Both the position numbers and the translations under genes were made by a program. Positions 48,536 to 58,033 of a stretch of 64,000 bases of DNA are shown one piece after another. The notes under the pieces were generated by a model. The model had not been told where the DNA came from. It searched no databases and saw nothing but the letters and a program-made list of their open reading frames with translations. This DNA comes from Cupriavidus campinensis. Its GTDB lineage: Bacteria > Pseudomonadota > Gammaproteobacteria > Burkholderiales > Burkholderiaceae. The stretch is taken from positions 1 through 64,000 of the forward strand of contig NZ_CAJPVH010000010.1 in NCBI RefSeq assembly GCF_905397395.1, given 5' to 3'. Position 1 is the first letter of the stretch, and each line of letters starts with the position of its first letter.

Positions 48536-49127
48536 GGGCGATTGTTGTATTCGCACCACGGTTGCCGAACCATTTCACTTCCAGGCATTCGCGCAGCCGC
48601 ATGCGGGCGCGGTACAGCATCACCCATGCGTTGGTCGCGCTGATCTGCAATGCCTGACAGATTTCTTCGGTCTCCAGTTCAAGCCATTCCCGCATCATGA
48701 AAATCCGCGCAGCCTTGGCGGGCAGGCGGTCGACGCAGGTTTGCAGCACTTCGAAGAACTCGCGCCGCTCGAAAGTGCGGTCCGGGTCGCCCCAGTCGGA
48801 GGGGGGATGCTGGTAATGGCCGTTGCGCGTGAACAGCGCGTCGAAGGCATCCTGCTCGGATTGCGGCTCGCCATCGTCGCCCGTGGCCAGCGCCAGACGC
48901 ACTTCGCGCCTGCCGCTGCGCAGGAGATCGACGATCTTGTGCTTGAGAATGCCGACCAGCCACGTGCGCAGCGCCGACTGGCCCGCAAAGCGCTCCGGGT
49001 GCTCCAGCGCGGCCAGCAGGGTCTCGGAAACGGCGTCTTCGGCGAGCGCCTCGTCGCGCAACTGCAACCGGGCAAAGCGCAGCAGATAGGGCCGCACGGC
49101 CTGGAGTTCGGCGGGATCGAGGCTCAT
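48522..49127 (-). CDS. ECF-type sigma-70 factor
   Basis: ECF-family sigma factor of 201 residues. Region 2 spans LLRFARLQLRDEALAEDAVSETLLAAL and ALRTWLVGILKHKIVDLLRS, and region 4 is VLQTCVDRLPAKAARIFMMREWLELETEEICQALQISATNAWVMLYRARMRLRECL. It has a longer linker between them (GDDGEPQSEQDAFDAL). The last residues (GNRGANTTIAPAAP) look non-conserved, at the edge of the fimbrial insertion. An upstream ATG at 49247 would add 40 residues. The apparent anti-sigma partner is at 42974-43189. Confidence 0.85.
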   Translation of the reverse strand: MSLDPAELQAVRPYLLRFARLQLRDEALAEDAVSETLLAALEHPERFAGQSALRTWLVGILKHKIVDLLRSGRREVRLALATGDDGEPQSEQDAFDALFTRNGHYQHPPSDWGDPDRTFERREFFEVLQTCVDRLPAKAARIFMMREWLELETEEICQALQISATNAWVMLYRARMRLRECLEVKWFGNRGANTTIAPAAP

Positions 49128-49259
49128 TGCGGGGGCGGCATCGGGCGTGCCGGGGCTGAGGTTCTTGTCGTCTTCGCGCGTGCCGCGCGGTTTCTTGTAA
49201 AATCGGCGCCTGCCCGTCAAAGCCAGTCCGGCGGACGGATTCGCCATGATACCTGCTGA

Positions 49260-50198
<939 letters not shown>

Positions 50199-50279
50199 GC
50201 CGGATTTGCGGGCGATGCGGGGCGGATTGCCGCCGCGCCGCCCGCACCCCTCCCACAAGTCATCCCCCTGCAGCCCGGC

Positions 50280-51332
50280 GTGTTCCTCAGACAACCTCAC
50301 CAGCGCCGCGGCGTGGCGCACGCGCGCCCGTCGGAGGCATCGACCCCCGCCGCGCGGCGGCGTCCCCGGCATCCGCGGGTGCGCCGCCCAGCGGGCGACC
50401 AGTCGGGCGATATCGTCTGGCTGTTCGATCTCGACAACACGCTGCACGACGCCTCCCACGCGATCTTCCCGGCCATCAACCGGCGCATGACCGCCTATGT
50501 GGCGCGCGTGCTCGGCGCCGATGAGGCCACCGCCAGCCGCGTGCGGGTGGAGTACTGGCAGCGCTACGGCGCCACCCTGCTCGGCATGATCCGCCACCAT
50601 GGCGTGGATGCGGCCGATTTCCTGCACGAAGCCCACGACTTCCCGGCGCTGGCCGAGATGGTGCGCGTGCGGCGCGGGCTGGCCGCCGCGCTGCGCCGGC
50701 TGCCCGGGCGCAAGATCCTGGTCACCAACGCCCCGCGCGACTACGCCCGGGCGGTCATGGCGATTGCCGGCATCGAACGCTGCTTCGAGCGCGTGGTGGC
50801 CATCGAGGACATGTGGGTGCACGGCCATCTGCGGCCCAAGCCTGACCGCCGCATGCTGCGCCGGCTGCTGGCGCGCACCGGCGTGGCGCCCCATCGCGCG
50901 GTGCTGGTGGAAGACACGCTGTCGCATCTGAAACACTATGCGGGCACGGGTATCCGCACCGCCTGGGTAACCGGCTACCTGCGCACGCTGGCGCCATCGC
51001 GGCCCCATCCGGTGCCGGAGACCGTTCCGGTCCCGGTCGATGCCGCCGTGCCGGGCGCCGTGGCCGACGCCGCCACGCGCACCGCGCTGGCCGCCGAAGA
51101 CCGCCAGCACGTGGGCCACGGCGCCCAGGAGCGCTCGGTGACGATGATGGCCGCCGAAGCGCAGCTTCCGCCACCTGGCGCGGATGGCGCACAATACGGC
51201 ACGGCGCCGCAGCAGTTGCCCGACCATGCCCCGCGCGTACGGGCGCGCGTGGTGAATCGGCCCGGCTATGTGGACATAAAAGTACAATCGATGCATCAAC
51301 TCCTACGACGAATACGGAGAACCGGGTCATGA
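50280..51332 (+). CDS. HAD-family pyrimidine 5'-nucleotidase
   Basis: HAD hydrolase, about 350 residues from GTG 50280 (GTG 50313 is also possible). The HAD motif I is WLFDLDNTLHDAS, motif II VTNAPRDYA, and motifs III/IV appear in RPKPDRRML and VLVEDTLSHLKHY. The pattern resembles the SDT1-type pyrimidine nucleotidases seen in Burkholderiales. The N-terminal ~40 residues are Arg/Pro-rich, so the real start could lie further in. A roughly 75-residue C-terminal region beyond the HAD core ends RPGYVDIKVQSMHQLL. The stop overlaps slmA (ATGA). Confidence 0.82.
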   Translation: MFLRQPHQRRGVAHARPSEASTPAARRRPRHPRVRRPAGDQSGDIVWLFDLDNTLHDASHAIFPAINRRMTAYVARVLGADEATASRVRVEYWQRYGATLLGMIRHHGVDAADFLHEAHDFPALAEMVRVRRGLAAALRRLPGRKILVTNAPRDYARAVMAIAGIERCFERVVAIEDMWVHGHLRPKPDRRMLRRLLARTGVAPHRAVLVEDTLSHLKHYAGTGIRTAWVTGYLRTLAPSRPHPVPETVPVPVDAAVPGAVADAATRTALAAEDRQHVGHGAQERSVTMMAAEAQLPPPGADGAQYGTAPQQLPDHAPRVRARVVNRPGYVDIKVQSMHQLLRRIRRTGS

Positions 51333-51988
51333 CGCAAACCATCGAAAGCCAGCCGGAGGCGCCGCCGCTCGTGGCCGCCACCGCCATCCAGACCGCCGAA
51401 GGGCCCGCGCGCAAGCGCCCGCGCCCCGGCGAGCGGCGCATCCAGATCCTCCAGACCCTGGCCGGCATGCTTGAGCATCCGCGCGGGGAAAAGATCACCA
51501 CGGCGGCGCTGGCCGCCAGGCTGTCGGTCTCGGAAGCCGCGCTGTACCGCCATTTCGCCAGCAAGGCGCAGATGTTCGAGGGCCTGATCGGCTTTATCGA
51601 GCAGACCGTGTTCGGGCTGATCAACCAGATCACCGCGCAGGAGGAGCATGGCCTGCGCCAGGTGCAGGCCATCGTGCGGATGCTGCTGTCGTTTGCCGAG
51701 AAGAACCCCGGCATGACGCGCGTGCTGACCGGCGAGGCGCTGGTGGGCGAGCACGAACGGCTGCAGGAGCGCATCAACCAGATGGTGGATCGGATCGAGG
51801 CGTCGCTGCGCCAGTGCCTGAAGGTGGCCGTCACGCAGGCCGCCTTCCCGGCCGACGCCGACATTCCGGTGCGCGTGGCGCTGATCACGGCGGCCGTGCA
51901 GGGCCAGTGGCACCGCTACGTGAAGAGCGGCTTCCGCAAGGCGCCGGGCGAGAACATCGACGCCCAGCTGCGGATCCTGCTGGGCTGA
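51329..51988 (+). CDS. slmA: Nucleoid occlusion factor SlmA (TetR family)
   Basis: TetR-family protein of 219 residues. The HTH is ITTAALAARLSVSEAALYRHFASKAQMFEGLIGFIE, and the all-helical core includes QWHRYVKSGFRKAP near the C-terminus, typical of SlmA. It binds DNA over the nucleoid and antagonises FtsZ rings. It overlaps the nucleotidase gene by four bases. An N-terminal extension of about 30 Ala/Pro-rich residues precedes the HTH. Confidence 0.9.
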   Translation: MTQTIESQPEAPPLVAATAIQTAEGPARKRPRPGERRIQILQTLAGMLEHPRGEKITTAALAARLSVSEAALYRHFASKAQMFEGLIGFIEQTVFGLINQITAQEEHGLRQVQAIVRMLLSFAEKNPGMTRVLTGEALVGEHERLQERINQMVDRIEASLRQCLKVAVTQAAFPADADIPVRVALITAAVQGQWHRYVKSGFRKAPGENIDAQLRILLG

Positions 51989-52048
51989 AACCAGCGGGAG
52001 GACCGGGGGCGCGTCACACGCGGCCAGCAGCGCACCCGGGAACTGCAC

Positions 52049-52054
52049 TATAAT
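52049..52054 (+). promoter_or_regulatory. -10 element of the metX leader
   Basis: A perfect TATAAT at 52049-52054, giving an expected transcript start near 52061. The -35 region is weak. The leader is about 229 bases long before metX. Confidence 0.6.
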
Positions 52055-52095
52055 GGCCGCGTCGCGCCGATTTGATGACTGGCTTGCGGGCGCGC

Positions 52096-52160
52096 GGCAG
52101 CCAACGGGGATCTCAGGATGACCGCCGGCTGCCACTATAAATGCGGCTAAAGAGGTTGGG
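52096..52160 (+). ncRNA. SAM-II riboswitch-like aptamer in the metX leader
   Basis: P1 is GGCAGCC (52096-52102) with GGCTGCC (52127-52133). A pseudoknot follows the SAM-II topology: CCGC (52122-52125) with GCGG (52143-52146), then CTAAA, then GAGGTT (52152-52157) pairing with GATCTC (52109-52114). The segment ATAAATG-CG-GCTAAA-AGG is very close to that of the known SAM-II metX aptamer. It likely senses S-adenosylmethionine and, with the terminator downstream, attenuates metX. SAM-II is best known from Alphaproteobacteria. Assignment is from memory of the consensus and pairing, not from a model search. Confidence 0.65.
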
Positions 52161-52219
52161 TCGGTGCCTCGCGGGAGCAATCCACGATATGGCGCCGACG
52201 CGCGGGACACCGCGACATG

Positions 52220-52263
52220 CCCGACTTGGCTGCGACACACGCAACTGCCAGTCGGGTTTTTTT
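52220..52263 (+). terminator. Attenuator terminator before metX
   Basis: CCCGACTTGGC (52220-52230) pairs with GCCAGTCGGG (52247-52256) with one bulged T. TGCG/CGCA pairs inside, and seven T residues follow at 52257-52263. It ends 26 bases before the metX start, so it must be read through for metX expression. Confidence 0.9.
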
Positions 52264-52289
52264 ATGCCCGCTCGCCGCGGGCCCCCTCC

Positions 52290-53468
52290 ATGACAGATGT
52301 TGCTATTCCTGCCGCCGTACCGGCTGCCGACCTGCCAGCCGGCTCCGTCGGCGTCGTCACGCCCCGGCGCATGCACTTCGCCGAGCCGCTGCCGCTGCGC
52401 AACGGCAGCCAGCTGGCCGGCTATGACCTGATGGTGGAAACCTACGGCACGCTCAATGCGGCGGCATCGAACGCCGTGCTGGTGTGCCATGCGCTCAACG
52501 CCTCGCACCATGTGGCCGGCATCGCGGCGGACAATCCGCGCGACATCGGCTGGTGGGACAACATGGTTGGCCCCGGCAAGCCGCTCGATACCGACCGCTT
52601 CTTCGTCATCGGCGTGAACAACCTCGGTTCCTGCTTCGGCTCGACCGGGCCGATGAGCACCAACCCGGCCACCGGCCAGCCCTATGGCGCGCTGTTCCCG
52701 GTGGTGACGGTGGAGGATTGGGTCAACGCCCAGGCGCGCGTGGCCGACGCGTTCGGCATCACGCAGTTCGCCGCGGTGATGGGCGGCAGCCTGGGCGGCA
52801 TGCAGGCGCTGGCCTGGAGCCTGATGTACCCGGACCGGCTGCGCCACTGCATCGTGGTGGCGTCCACGCCCAAGCTGTCGGCGCAGAACATCGCCTTCAA
52901 CGAGGTGGCGCGCAGCGCCATCCTGTCGGACCCGGACTTCCACGGCGGCAACTACTACGCGCACAACGTCAAGCCGAAGCGCGGCCTGCGCGTGGCGCGC
53001 ATGATCGGCCATATCACCTACCTGTCCGACGAAGACATGGCCGAGAAATTCGGCCGCTCGCTGAAGTCCGAGGACATCCGCTTCTCGTTCGACGTCGAGT
53101 TCCAGGTGGAAAGCTACCTGCGCTACCAGGGCGACAAGTTCGCCGAGTACTTCGACGCCAACACCTACCTGCTGATCACCCGCGCGCTCGACTACTTCGA
53201 CCCGGCGCTGGCCTATGGCGGCGACCTGAAGCGCGCGATCTCCCACACCCAGGCCAGCTTCCTGGTGGCGAGCTTCACCACCGACTGGCGCTTCGCGCCG
53301 AACCGCAGCCGCGAACTGGTCAAGGCGCTGCTGGACAACAAGCGGCCGGTCTCGTACGCCGAGATCGACGCCCCGCACGGCCACGACGCCTTCCTGCTCG
53401 ACGACCCGCGCTACCACAACCTGATGCGCGCCTATTACGAACGCATTGCCGAGGAGATCGGCGCATGA
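52290..53468 (+). CDS. metX: Homoserine O-acyltransferase MetX
   Basis: Alpha/beta-hydrolase-fold acyltransferase of 392 residues that activates homoserine in methionine synthesis. The nucleophile is in [10 protein letters not shown], and other conserved parts are [27 protein letters not shown] and the catalytic His near HGHDAFLLD. Acetyl versus succinyl donor cannot be decided here, and betaproteobacterial MetX enzymes have been reported to use succinyl-CoA. metW overlaps the stop by four bases, the standard pair. Confidence 0.94.
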   Translation: MTDVAIPAAVPAADLPAGSVGVVTPRRMHFAEPLPLRNGSQLAGYDLMVETYGTLNAAASNAVLVCHALNASHHVAGIAADNPRDIGWWDNMVGPGKPLDTDRFFVIGVNNLGSCFGSTGPMSTNPATGQPYGALFPVVTVEDWVNAQARVADAFGITQFAAVMGGSLGGMQALAWSLMYPDRLRHCIVVASTPKLSAQNIAFNEVARSAILSDPDFHGGNYYAHNVKPKRGLRVARMIGHITYLSDEDMAEKFGRSLKSEDIRFSFDVEFQVESYLRYQGDKFAEYFDANTYLLITRALDYFDPALAYGGDLKRAISHTQASFLVASFTTDWRFAPNRSRELVKALLDNKRPVSYAEIDAPHGHDAFLLDDPRYHNLMRAYYERIAEEIGA

Positions 53469-54076
53469 ACGCCTCCGCCAATCCCAATATCCTCGCGCTG
53501 CGGCCGGACTTCCGCGCGATTGCGCGCTGGATCGAGCCCAATTCCACGGTGCTGGACGCCGGCTGCGGCGACGGCAGCCTGCTGCGCGTGCTCCAGGACG
53601 AACTGGATGTGCAGGCGTATGGCATCGAGATCCGCGACGAAGGCGTGCTGGCCTGCGCCCAGAAGGGCGTGCACGTGATCCAGCAGGACCTGGAGGGCGG
53701 GCTGGCGCTGTTCGAGGACCGGAGCTTCGACACGGTGATCCTGTCCCAGACGCTCCAGACCATCCACAACACGGCCCAGGTGCTGCGCGACACCCTGCGC
53801 GTGGGGCGCGAGTGCATCGTCTCGTTCCCGAACTTCGGCTACTGGCCGCACCGGCTGTCGGTGTTCCGGGGGCGCATGCCGGTGTCGGAATCGCTGCCGT
53901 ACCAGTGGTACAACACGCCGAACGTGCGCGTGCTGACCATCAGCGACTTCGAGGCGCTGGCGCCCAAGGTGGGCCTGCGCGTGCTGGACCGCGTGGTGAT
54001 GCACGAGGGCGTGACCGTGAACTGGGGCGAGAACTGGCGCGGCAGCCTGGCGGTGTACCGGGTTTGCGCGGTGTGA
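53465..54076 (+). CDS. metW: Methionine biosynthesis protein MetW
   Basis: SAM-dependent methyltransferase-fold protein of 203 residues. The glycine motif I reads [15 protein letters not shown]. Further along are [11 protein letters not shown] and the MetW fingerprint [16 protein letters not shown] and [12 protein letters not shown]. MetW is needed with MetX for homoserine acylation in several bacteria, and its biochemical action is not fully settled. It is translationally coupled to metX. Confidence 0.94.
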   Translation: MNASANPNILALRPDFRAIARWIEPNSTVLDAGCGDGSLLRVLQDELDVQAYGIEIRDEGVLACAQKGVHVIQQDLEGGLALFEDRSFDTVILSQTLQTIHNTAQVLRDTLRVGRECIVSFPNFGYWPHRLSVFRGRMPVSESLPYQWYNTPNVRVLTISDFEALAPKVGLRVLDRVVMHEGVTVNWGENWRGSLAVYRVCAV

Positions 54077-54110
54077 ACCTGGCTTGACGCCGGGGCCGGG
54101 TCGGCATACC

Positions 54111-54145
54111 GTACGACGATTACCGAACGATCGTACTATTTTTTT
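54111..54145 (+). terminator. Possible terminator after metW
   Basis: GTACGA (54111-54116) pairs with TCGTAC (54130-54135), with a 13-base loop and a T run at 54139-54145. The stem is short, so it may instead be an operator-like palindrome upstream of the thioesterase gene, whose ATG is at 54149. Confidence 0.45.
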
Positions 54146-54148
54146 GCC

Positions 54149-54979
54149 ATGACCCAAGCGCCCCACACCGACTCGCAACATCCGTTCGACCTCGCCCTGG
54201 CGCTGGAGCCAGCCGGCGCGCACCGCTTCCTGGGGCACACCAGCCAGGCCTACTGGAACATGATCGGCCCGTTCGGCGGGATGACGGCGGCCACGCTGCT
54301 CCAGGCGGCGCTGCGCCACCCGGAGCGGCTGGGCGATCCGATTGCGCTCACGGTGAATTTTGCCGGGCCGATTGCGGAAGGGCCGTTCGAGATCGAGGCG
54401 CGTCCGTCGCGGACCAACCGCTCCACCCAGCACTGGCATCTGGAGCTGCGCCAGAACGGCGAGGTGACGACCACCGGCAGCGCGGTCTTCGCCGTGCGGC
54501 GCGAGACCTGGGGCAGCGGCGAGGCCGTCATGCCCGACGTGCCGCCCGCCGACACCCTGCCCGGCATGGGCGGCTTCGCGCCGGTGCGCTGGATCGGCAG
54601 CTACGACATGCGCGCGGTGCGCGGCGCCAAGCCGTCAGCGGCCGTCGGTACCGAGCATCCGGACAGCCTGACCCAGTTCTGGCTCCGTGACGAACCGGCC
54701 CGCACGCCCGACTATGCCGCCGTGGCGGCGTGGTGCGATGCCTTCTATCCGCGCATTTTCCTCAAGCGCGCCGGCTTCGTGCCGGCCGGCACGGTGTCGA
54801 TCACGACCTATTTCCATGCCGATGCGGCCACGCTGGCCGAGTTGGGCGACAGCCACGTGCTCGGCAGCGCGCGGGCGCAGGTGTTCCGCCAGGGCTTCTT
54901 CGACCAGAGCGCGCAGATCTGGAGCGCCAGCGGCGTGCTGCTGGCCTCGTCGCACCAGATCGTTTACTACAAGGAATAA
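54149..54979 (+). CDS. Acyl-CoA thioesterase family protein (double hot-dog)
   Basis: A 276-residue thioesterase-like protein with two hot-dog domains, as in TesB-like enzymes. The N-terminal domain contains FLGHTSQAYWNMIGPFGGMTAATLL, corresponding to the substrate helix, and the C-terminal domain has VSITTYFHADAATLAELGD and QGFFDQSAQIWSASGVLLASSHQ, with the Gln/Asp pattern of the active site. Likely hydrolyses medium acyl-CoAs; the chain-length preference is unknown. Confidence 0.82.
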   Translation: MTQAPHTDSQHPFDLALALEPAGAHRFLGHTSQAYWNMIGPFGGMTAATLLQAALRHPERLGDPIALTVNFAGPIAEGPFEIEARPSRTNRSTQHWHLELRQNGEVTTTGSAVFAVRRETWGSGEAVMPDVPPADTLPGMGGFAPVRWIGSYDMRAVRGAKPSAAVGTEHPDSLTQFWLRDEPARTPDYAAVAAWCDAFYPRIFLKRAGFVPAGTVSITTYFHADAATLAELGDSHVLGSARAQVFRQGFFDQSAQIWSASGVLLASSHQIVYYKE

Positions 54980-54985
54980 GGCCGA

Positions 54986-56269
54986 TCAGGCCGGACGCGG
55001 CACGCCCGGCTCCTTGGCCGGCTCGCGCGCCTGGGCTTCGTAGCGGTGGACCGTGCCGCGCATCGCCCAGAGCAGGGCCACGCCGGGCACGGCCGCCACC
55101 ACGGTGCCGAGGTAGAAGGGCGCCCAGCCCCAGGCTTCGACCATATAGCCCGAGGTGGGCCCCACGTAGACCCGGCCAATCGATGCCAGCGCGGACAGCA
55201 GCGCGTACTGCGTGGCCGAGAACGAGCGGTTGCACAGCGTCATCAGCAGCGCCACGAAGGCCGCCGTGCCCATGCCGCCGCAGATGTTCTCGATGGCGAT
55301 GGTCGCGCCCATGCTCCAGATATGGGGCGGCGTGACCGAGAGCACCCAGTAGCCGAGGTTCGACACGGCCTGCAGGATGCCGAACAGCATCAGCGACCGG
55401 TACAGCCCCAACCGCACCATCAGCGACCCGCCGAACAGCGCACCGATGATCGTTGCCGCGAGGCCCAGCGTCTTGTTGACGATGCCCACCTCGCCCGGAT
55501 CGAAGCCCAGGCCCCGGATCAGGAACGTGGTGGAGAGGCTGCCGGCAAAGGCGTCGCCCAGCTTGTAGAGCACGATCAGCAGCAGCAGCCACCATGCGCC
55601 CTGGCGCCCGAAAAAGTCGCGCAGCGGGCCGACCACGGCTTCCTCCAGCGTGCGTGGCTGGCGCGCCGGCACGTCCGGCTCGGGCGCCCAGAACAGCGTC
55701 AGCAGCCCCACCGACATCAGCGCCGCCATCAGCAGGTACATGCTGGACCAGCCCAGCACGCGGTCCGCCAGGTACAGCGCCAGCCCGCCGGAGACCAGCA
55801 TCGCCAGCCGGTAGCCGAGCACCTTGACTGCCGCGCCGGCGCCCCGTTCGGCCGGGCGCAGCACGTCGGTGCTGTACGCATCGAACACAATGTCCTGCGA
55901 CGCCGACAGGAACGCCACCAGCGTGGCCAGCGCCGCCAGCGCCCAGAGCGCCTCGCGCGGGGGGCAGAACGCCATGGCGGCGATGCTGGCCACCAGCCCG
56001 AGTTGCGTCACCAGCAGCCAGCCGCGCCGCCGGCCCAGCAGGGGCGGGGTGTAGCGGTCCATCAGCGGCGCCCACAGAAACTTGAAGATGTACGCCTGCC
56101 CGACCAGCGAGAAGAAGCCGATGGTCTTGATGTCGAGCCCCTCCACGGTCATCCAGGCCTGGAGCGTGCCCGAGGTCAGCGCGAGCGGCAGCCCGGACGC
56201 AAAGCCCAGCGTCAGCATGGCGCCGATGCGTCGGTTGCGGAAAATGTCGAGGTAGTCTTGGAACGTCAT
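54986..56269 (-). CDS. ampG: AmpG-family muropeptide MFS permease
   Basis: Inner-membrane permease of 427 residues with about 12-14 transmembrane helices. AmpG features include GFASGLPLALTSGTLQAWM near the N-terminus, LWAPLMDRYTPPLLGRRRGWL and the later repeat of the MFS core. It imports anhydro-muropeptides for cell-wall recycling. Both ends lie very near the neighbours: it converges with the thioesterase gene and diverges from the M48 protease gene. Confidence 0.9.
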   Translation of the reverse strand: MTFQDYLDIFRNRRIGAMLTLGFASGLPLALTSGTLQAWMTVEGLDIKTIGFFSLVGQAYIFKFLWAPLMDRYTPPLLGRRRGWLLVTQLGLVASIAAMAFCPPREALWALAALATLVAFLSASQDIVFDAYSTDVLRPAERGAGAAVKVLGYRLAMLVSGGLALYLADRVLGWSSMYLLMAALMSVGLLTLFWAPEPDVPARQPRTLEEAVVGPLRDFFGRQGAWWLLLLIVLYKLGDAFAGSLSTTFLIRGLGFDPGEVGIVNKTLGLAATIIGALFGGSLMVRLGLYRSLMLFGILQAVSNLGYWVLSVTPPHIWSMGATIAIENICGGMGTAAFVALLMTLCNRSFSATQYALLSALASIGRVYVGPTSGYMVEAWGWAPFYLGTVVAAVPGVALLWAMRGTVHRYEAQAREPAKEPGVPRPA

Positions 56270-56396
56270 GGATGTATTATTGCATCACCGTTTGCGTCCC
56301 CACTTACCGATTCGACGCCGTTTGTCGACCCTTATCGCGCCGAGCCCTGCCGTGACCCTGATCGCGTCGAACGAATCGCCGTTGCCACGGCGCCGC

Positions 56397-57347
56397 ATGC
56401 CCGGGCGCCCGGGCTGGCTGGCATGGCTGGCATGGCTGGCATGGTCCTGCGCCGCGTGCGCGTGCCTGCCGGCCATCGCGCAGGAAGTGGCCGTGGTGGC
56501 CGCGCCCGACGACGGCGTGCGCGTGGAGCGCCGCTACTCCCGTGTGCGCACGATCGTGCCGATGGAAGTCATCGACCAGCAGGCCGCCCGCGAGTACGAG
56601 CAGATCAAGCAGGAAGCCATCGCCAAGCACACGCTGGCCGGCGACGACAACCCGCAGGTGAAGCGCCTGCGCGAGATCGGCATCCGGCTGCTGCCCGAGA
56701 CCGTGCTGTGGAACCCGCGCGCGGGCCGCTGGGCGTGGGAGATCAACCTGATCGAATCGAAGCTGGTCAATGCGTTCTGCATGCCCGGCGGCAAGATGGC
56801 GGTCTACTCCGGCCTGCTCGACCAACTCAAGCTCACCGACGACGAAGTGGCCATGGTGATGGGCCACGAGATCGCCCACGCGCTGGAGGAGCACGCCCGG
56901 CAGCGCGCGGCGCAGTCCGAGATCTCGAATCTTGGCGCCAACGTGGTGTCCCAGCTGACCGGCTTCGGCAATCTCGGCAATTTCGATATCGGCAACAATG
57001 CCCGGCTCGTGTCGCTGCGGTTTTCGCGGCTGGAGGAAACCGAGGCGGACCTGATCGGCATGGATATCGCCGCCCGCGCCGGCTACGACCCGCGCGCTGC
57101 CGTCACGCTGTGGCGCAAGATGGGCACGGTGCTGGAGATGGGCGACGAGTTCAAGTCCACCCACCCGTCCGGCCGCAGCCGCATCGCGGTGCTGGAGGCG
57201 CACATGGCCGAGGTGATGCCGCTCTACGCCAAAGCCATGAACATGCCGATGGAGAAGCTGCCCGCCCACACCCCCAATATGGCCAACCTTGGCGGCGCCC
57301 CGGTCGATGCCGGCGATGAGGACAGCCAGCGTCCACTAAAAAAGTAA
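56397..57347 (+). CDS. M48-family periplasmic metalloprotease
   Basis: Zinc metallopeptidase of 316 residues. The catalytic HEIAH motif is at residues 157-161 (MGHEIAHALEEHARQ) and the third ligand region is EETEADLIGMDIAARAGYDP. The signal peptide MPGRPGWLAWLAWLAWSCAACACLPAIAQ contains a threefold LAW repeat. GTG at 56352 could give a longer N-terminus of 15 residues, and the ATG at 56268 is unlikely because it overlaps the divergent ampG start. LoiP/YcaL-type quality control in the envelope is probable. Confidence 0.85.
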   Translation: MPGRPGWLAWLAWLAWSCAACACLPAIAQEVAVVAAPDDGVRVERRYSRVRTIVPMEVIDQQAAREYEQIKQEAIAKHTLAGDDNPQVKRLREIGIRLLPETVLWNPRAGRWAWEINLIESKLVNAFCMPGGKMAVYSGLLDQLKLTDDEVAMVMGHEIAHALEEHARQRAAQSEISNLGANVVSQLTGFGNLGNFDIGNNARLVSLRFSRLEETEADLIGMDIAARAGYDPRAAVTLWRKMGTVLEMGDEFKSTHPSGRSRIAVLEAHMAEVMPLYAKAMNMPMEKLPAHTPNMANLGGAPVDAGDEDSQRPLKK

Positions 57348-57461
57348 CGACGGCCGACGAATCAGGTTATCGACCATTCCTGTACGATGGAAAAGTGGCG
57401 CCAGCGCCCCTGAACCCGGCGTGGGCGAGCGAGGATCTCAACCTTGATCAGGGAGAAAGAC

Positions 57462-57935
57462 ATGAGGACAGGATTGCGCTGCGGCCTGGTAGCGGCCGCG
57501 CTGGTGGCTGCGGGCGCGTCGGGCATGGCCAGCGCCGCCGACAAGTTGCTGACGATGCCGATCGACAAGGCGCTGGCCAGCGAGGCCGCCAAGGAACGCA
57601 TCGACCCGAACACCAAGCTGCTGTTCGGCTTCAACAAGCTCGAAGGCGCTACGGCGCCTACCTCGTACAAGACAGTGAAGCGCGTGCGGCGCCCGGTGAG
57701 CCAGGTGCCGGATGCCCCCAGGCCGACCGATGAGCAACTGTGCCAGACGGTCTTCGTGCAGGCCGTGCAGGACCTCCAGCAACGCGCGGCCCAGGCCGGC
57801 AGCAATGCCGTGGTGGAGATCCGCAGCAACTGGAAGGACGACGAGACCGCCAGCGAGACCACCTACGTCTGCGCCAAGGGCGCGGCCTATATCGGCGTGG
57901 CGCTGAAGGCCACGCTGGTCAAGACCGGCGGCTAG
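57462..57935 (+). CDS. Small exported protein of unknown function
   Basis: A 157-residue protein whose family I cannot name. The signal peptide MRTGLRCGLVAAALVAAGASGMASA is followed by a compact domain. Two cysteines (EQLCQTVF and TYVCAKGAAY) may form a disulfide. The C-terminal region SNAVVEIRSNWKDD loosely recalls YbjQ-like heavy-metal-type folds, without confidence. AGGGAGAAAGAC precedes the start. It is followed by a bidirectional terminator. Confidence 0.75.
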   Translation: MRTGLRCGLVAAALVAAGASGMASAADKLLTMPIDKALASEAAKERIDPNTKLLFGFNKLEGATAPTSYKTVKRVRRPVSQVPDAPRPTDEQLCQTVFVQAVQDLQQRAAQAGSNAVVEIRSNWKDDETASETTYVCAKGAAYIGVALKATLVKTGG

Positions 57936-57958
57936 GCCGGCTGGCCCCCGGAAAAACG

Positions 57959-57986
57959 AAAAGCCGGCGCGAAGCCGGCTTTTCTT
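57959..57986. terminator. Bidirectional terminator between the exported-protein gene and argC
   Basis: GCCGGC (57963-57968) and GCCGGC (57974-57979) form a self-complementary stem around GCGAA, extended by AA/TT. A T run lies on the right and an A run on the left, so it serves both convergent genes. Confidence 0.9.
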
Positions 57987-58033
57987 ATTGTCGCGGCGCG
58001 TCCCTGACGCGTTCGTGCCGCGTTCGTGACGCG

